Shown one piece after another: positions 8,201 through 9,649 of a stretch of DNA of 9,649 bases. Source of the stretch: Clostridiaceae bacterium. Its GTDB lineage: Bacteria; Bacillota_A; Clostridia; Acetivibrionales; Acetivibrionaceae. Within the stretch, counting starts at the first letter, position 1; each line of letters opens with the position of its first letter. The notes beneath the pieces are model-generated. The model was given only the letters and a program-made list of their open reading frames with translations. It did not search any database and was not told where the DNA came from. A program made the translations under genes and the position numbers. The stretch covers positions 1 to 9,649 of the forward strand of contig JAAZCB010000158.1 in the NCBI GenBank assembly GCA_012513545.1, read 5' to 3'.

Positions 8201-8320
8201 TCAATCGGAGCAGTATTATATGAAAAGCTTAAAAAGAGGACTTACTCTTCAAATTCAAAGGAAAAGGTGAGTAAAGTGGCAGAAGATACTGTTCTGTTTG
8301 GTAAGGGTGAGGTGGATTAA
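5246..8320 (+). CDS. hsdR: Type I restriction endonuclease / DNA translocase subunit (HsdR)
   Basis: A 1024-aa protein of full HsdR length. It joins HsdM and HsdS, pumps unmodified DNA using ATP and cuts it at a distance. The N-terminal PD-(D/E)xK nuclease domain shows D140 (IDIVLFLNG), E154-x-K156 (SMELK) and the motif-QxxxY-like QYKFDR (170-175). The superfamily 2 motor follows: Walker A AGSGKSNS (311-318), DEAH (415-418), FTATP (479-483), motif V around VAEKYQTGFDEP (667-678) and motif VI QTLSRLNR (696-703). After about residue 730 comes the helical HsdR C-terminal domain that docks on the methylase. The start is the ATG at 5246 with a strong GAGGAGG at 5231-5237. All catalytic residues are present and the frame is intact. 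The stop TAA (8318-8320) abuts the GTG of the SIR2 gene. Confidence 0.97.
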   Translation: MPDFDVKEKRFEEDIESYLCSEGGYTKGNPSSFDRKVALDKNTFIFFIKVSQTKQWERYEKIYGSDSEKQIIDRFYREVKMVGLLKVLRQGFTDRGIKFRAVYWKPETSINETSQKQYADNILNCTRQLHYSLTNENSIDIVLFLNGIPVVSMELKCQFTGQDTANAIAQYKFDRAGNDAIFEFKNRVLVHFAVDLTNVYMTTRLEGGKTYFLPFNQGSNGAGNVGGKGNPVNSDGYDTAYLWENILCKDRLLEILNKYMHLEIERDKNTGEITSERMIFPRYHQLDVVTKLLEQVKVNGSGHNYLIQHSAGSGKSNSIAWLAYRLVGLHDENDEKIFQTVIIVTDRRVLDSQLQNTVYQFDHVDGVVQKIDKNSQQLKDAIEAGTGIIITTLQKFPVIYKEVNSGNRRFAIIVDEAHSSQTGDAAKKLKRALADTEKILEEYSEMENAEEAARKDDEDKLLDELAAQGIHENLSFFAFTATPKDKTLNMFGWKDENGKYHPFHIYSMRQAIEEGFILDVLKNYMTYKMYYKIAKAIPDDPELDTVAGVNAIRNFETLHPHNISQKTTIMLEHFRNVTAHKIGGKAKAMVVTPSRLHAVRYVQEFRRQIIAKGYNDLEVLVAFSGELEDDGQTFTEEKMNKNRDGETIREKALPDAFHTDEFGMLIVAEKYQTGFDEPLLHTMFVDKKLSGVKAVQTLSRLNRTMRGKLDTFVLDFVNSSEDIRKSFEPYYEETVLEEETSPNVIYDLKNTLDEFRVYQQMEIARFAEIFYSNKEQSAGDLGKLQGTIRPALDRFDALEEDIQDLFKSTLARFNRIYSFITQVCRLFDKDIHKFSVYTKFLYTMLPKGGRDKVIVDDKVLLEYYRLEKDFEGGIDLESTEEGFRPITGEAGRREKKKDPLTIIIDKINEKFGTNFTEMDKVLLQIENDYASEEKWQNYAENNDRKTFMLLFEKDFPEMAATRYEQNEDFFVRMFSDPDMMKQVMESIGAVLYEKLKKRTYSSNSKEKVSKVAEDTVLFGKGEVD

Positions 8321-9340
8321 GTGGGATCATTTAGTTTACCTTATAGAATACCTTCCATATCAAAGAAAAGATTGTTAGATCCTCATGTGGTCATTTTAGG
8401 CGCAGGAGCATCTATCGCGTCATGTCCATTCGATAAGAATGGTAACACGGTTCCTGCACTAGCTAATATTCATAAAATTTTAGGACTGACAGATAAGCTA
8501 CAAAGCTATGGCTTTTCAGAAAAAGAGATGGAAAACTTCGAATTGCTGTTCTCAAATATTGTAGGAGTAGCTCAGTACAGTGACTTACAAAAAGATTTGG
8601 AAATAGCTGTACGCGACTATTTTCAAAGTCTCCAAATTCCTGATGTGGTTACGCTATACGATTATTTAGTCTTATCATTAACTGAAAAGGATGCAATTAT
8701 CACTTTTAATTGGGATCCATTTTTATTACAAGCATATCTTAGGAATATCAAAGTTGGAAACTTGCCACAACTGGTATTTCCTCATGGCAATGTTGGTGTA
8801 GGAATATGTTATGATTGTAAAAATAAAGGATATGCAAAATACTTTTGCCCGAGCTGCATGAAACCATTTAATGATATGCCACTGTTGTTCCCCATTCATA
8901 AGAAAAATTATTATGATAACAGCATTATTGAAAACGAATGGGAAGTTGCAAAAGATTTTTTAAGCAGAGCTGCAGGCATTACAGTATTCGGATATGGCGC
9001 ACCTGAAACAGACATAGAGGCTTATAATCTACTTAAAGAGAGCTATAAAAAAAGCAATATCACAACAATTGCACCTTTCTCGATCATTAATTTGAAATCT
9101 GAAGAAGAAACTCAAAAGAAAAAGTGGTCTGAGATATATGATGATCGGATGTTCCTATTTTCATACTCATTCAAGGATTCAATTCTTTGGACTTCTCCGC
9201 GAGTGAGTCTGGAGCATTTGTTTGATGCAATCCTGCAACAACAGCCAAGGTCACATACTAAATCCTATCGAGATTTTGAAACATTAGAAGAATTGCATAA
9301 TTTTGTTCAAACTATTACCGAATTTGACATGGCGATATAA
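8321..9340 (+). CDS. SIR2-domain protein with sirtuin-type zinc ribbon, coupled to hsdR
   Basis: A 339-aa protein with SIR2 landmarks in order. VVILGAGASIAS (23-34) is the Rossmann NAD-binding turn. TFNWD (128-132) is the counterpart of the sirtuin QN-x-D motif. PHGN (154-157) carries the catalytic-type His155. A four-Cys zinc site follows (C163, C166, C176, C179; CYDC and CPSC), then FGYGAPETD (223-231), the late NAD-binding motif. The remaining ~100 residues (DRMFLFSYSF ... LEELHNFVQTI) are not recognised. SIR2 domains either deacylate proteins or, in phage defence (ThsA, DSR and SIR2-Argonaute types), destroy NAD+. This protein is about SIR2-only size and lacks an obvious second sensor domain. 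Start: GTG at 8321, directly after the hsdR stop, with GAGGTGG at 8309-8315; no closer alternative precedes the GAGAS motif. It is probably translationally coupled to hsdR. The domain call is strong; a defence role is inferred from context. Confidence 0.9.
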   Translation: MGSFSLPYRIPSISKKRLLDPHVVILGAGASIASCPFDKNGNTVPALANIHKILGLTDKLQSYGFSEKEMENFELLFSNIVGVAQYSDLQKDLEIAVRDYFQSLQIPDVVTLYDYLVLSLTEKDAIITFNWDPFLLQAYLRNIKVGNLPQLVFPHGNVGVGICYDCKNKGYAKYFCPSCMKPFNDMPLLFPIHKKNYYDNSIIENEWEVAKDFLSRAAGITVFGYGAPETDIEAYNLLKESYKKSNITTIAPFSIINLKSEEETQKKKWSEIYDDRMFLFSYSFKDSILWTSPRVSLEHLFDAILQQQPRSHTKSYRDFETLEELHNFVQTITEFDMAI

Positions 9341-9462
9341 GGAAAGACTAGCCACTTCAAGTATTTATGCCTGATGGTGACTGGTCTCTTTTGCCCCGTT
9401 TGAAGCTGTTCACTTGGTTTTTGTTCAATCCCTAAGTGAACGCTTCATTGGCCGGTCTTTGC
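9341..9462. repeat. Nested inverted-repeat structure after the operon
   Basis: An outer pair, GGAAAGACTAGCCA (9341-9354, beginning right after the SIR2 stop) and TGGCCGGTCTTTGC (9449-9462), is complementary at 11 of 14 positions. Inside it, TGAAGC-T-GTTCACTT (9401-9415) pairs with AAGTGAAC-GCTTCA (9434-9447), a 14-bp stem with one bulged T and an 18-base loop. GACTGGTC (9379-9386) also partly repeats the right outer arm. No T-tract follows the stem on either strand, so it is not a standard intrinsic terminator, although it could stabilise the 3' end of the operon mRNA. A small non-autonomous element or an island-end structure is possible. No flanking target-site duplication was found by eye. 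Confidence 0.55.
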
Positions 9463-9478
9463 TTTATAAAAAAATGTA

Positions 9479-9507
9479 TTGACAAGCAAAATTAAATTGT
9501 GTACAAT
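9479..9507 (+). promoter_or_regulatory. Consensus sigma-A promoter of the downstream peroxidase gene
   Basis: A perfect TTGACA at 9479-9484 and TACAAT at 9502-9507 are separated by 17 bases. Transcription should start near 9514, leaving an A-rich leader of about 90 bases with AGGAGG at 9592-9597 before the ATG at 9605. Having its own strong promoter shows that the peroxidase is not part of the restriction operon. Confidence 0.85.
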
Positions 9508-9511
9508 ATAA
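9492..9511. promoter_or_regulatory. 20-bp palindrome over the -10, OhrR/MarR-type operator candidate
   Basis: TTAAATTGT (9492-9500) and ACAATATAA (9503-9511) are inverted repeats matching at 8 of 9 positions around a 2-base centre. The palindrome covers the promoter -10, so a bound protein would block RNA polymerase. As I recall it, the inner 20 bp of the Bacillus subtilis ohrA operator, bound by the organic-peroxide sensor OhrR, agrees at about 17 of 20 positions. Relief of repression by peroxide would suit the gene downstream. The palindrome is seen directly; the identity of the regulator is inferred. Confidence 0.5.
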
Positions 9512-9604
9512 ATCAAATATAAAACAAACTGATAAATCTAAAAAAAGGAAAAAGAAGAACAGAAAACAAAAAATCAAGAAACAAAATGAGTAGGAGGAAA
9601 CGAA

Positions 9605-9649
9605 ATGAGTATTTATGATATAAAGGTAAAAGATATGGAAGAAAAAGAA
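9605..9649 (+). CDS. Probable glutathione peroxidase, first 15 codons (cut by window edge)
   Basis: The ATG at 9605 follows AGGAGG (9592-9597) at ideal spacing and opens MSIYDIKVKDMEEKE up to the end of the window. Bacterial glutathione peroxidases of the GPx/BtuE family characteristically begin with a very similar M-x-x-[IVL]-Y-D-[IF]-x-V-K-D stretch, ahead of a G-K-x-[VL]-L-I-V-N strand and the catalytic Cys or Sec region, which would lie outside this window. These enzymes reduce hydroperoxides in the cytosol with thiol donors. With only 15 residues the family call is tentative, though the peroxide-type operator candidate in front agrees with it. The gene appears to be a chromosomal neighbour rather than part of the defence operon. 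Confidence 0.6.
   Translation, partial: MSIYDIKVKDMEEKE

Noticed and set aside
9401..9447. Rho-independent terminator for the operon
   Set aside because: The stem is good, but no T-tract follows on either strand and the loop is long, so it was recorded as a structured repeat.

Overview
The window looks like a chromosomal piece of a low-GC Firmicute, probably a clostridial anaerobe. The reasons are AT-rich genes, strong AGGAGG-type ribosome binding sites, TTG and GTG starts, consensus sigma-A promoters, and remnants of a conjugative or integrative element of the kind common in gut Clostridia. No species can be named from the sequence alone.

Layout, left to right. Bases 1-931 hold mobile-element debris on the minus strand. 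A 5'-truncated large serine recombinase runs off the left edge, and it is joined directly to the first 48 codons of a phage/plasmid-type primase. The join looks like a deletion scar near base 785-791. Bases 932-1276 carry no gene. They contain a degenerate 60-bp tandem repeat, a leftward-pointing intrinsic terminator with no gene feeding it, and then the rightward promoter of the next operon.

Bases 1277-9340 form one tightly packed rightward operon of six genes: a small XRE/Cro-type regulator, hsdM, hsdS, an unrecognised all-helical 215-aa protein, hsdR, and a SIR2-domain protein. The gaps are 1, 14, 3, 3 and 0 bases. The three hsd genes are full length with all expected motifs, so this is apparently a complete type I restriction-modification system. 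It has two unusual passengers: a helical protein inserted between hsdS and hsdR, and a zinc-ribbon SIR2 protein that starts on the base after the hsdR stop codon. A plausible but untested reading is a composite defence island. The XRE protein would control expression, HsdMSR would modify and restrict DNA, and the SIR2 protein would act on NAD as a second line of defence, possibly when restriction fails or is blocked.

Bases 9341-9604 are non-coding. They hold a nested inverted-repeat structure, a consensus promoter whose -10 lies in a 20-bp palindrome resembling an OhrR/MarR-type peroxide-sensing operator, and an AGGAGG site. These lead into the first 15 codons of a probable glutathione peroxidase gene cut by the right edge.
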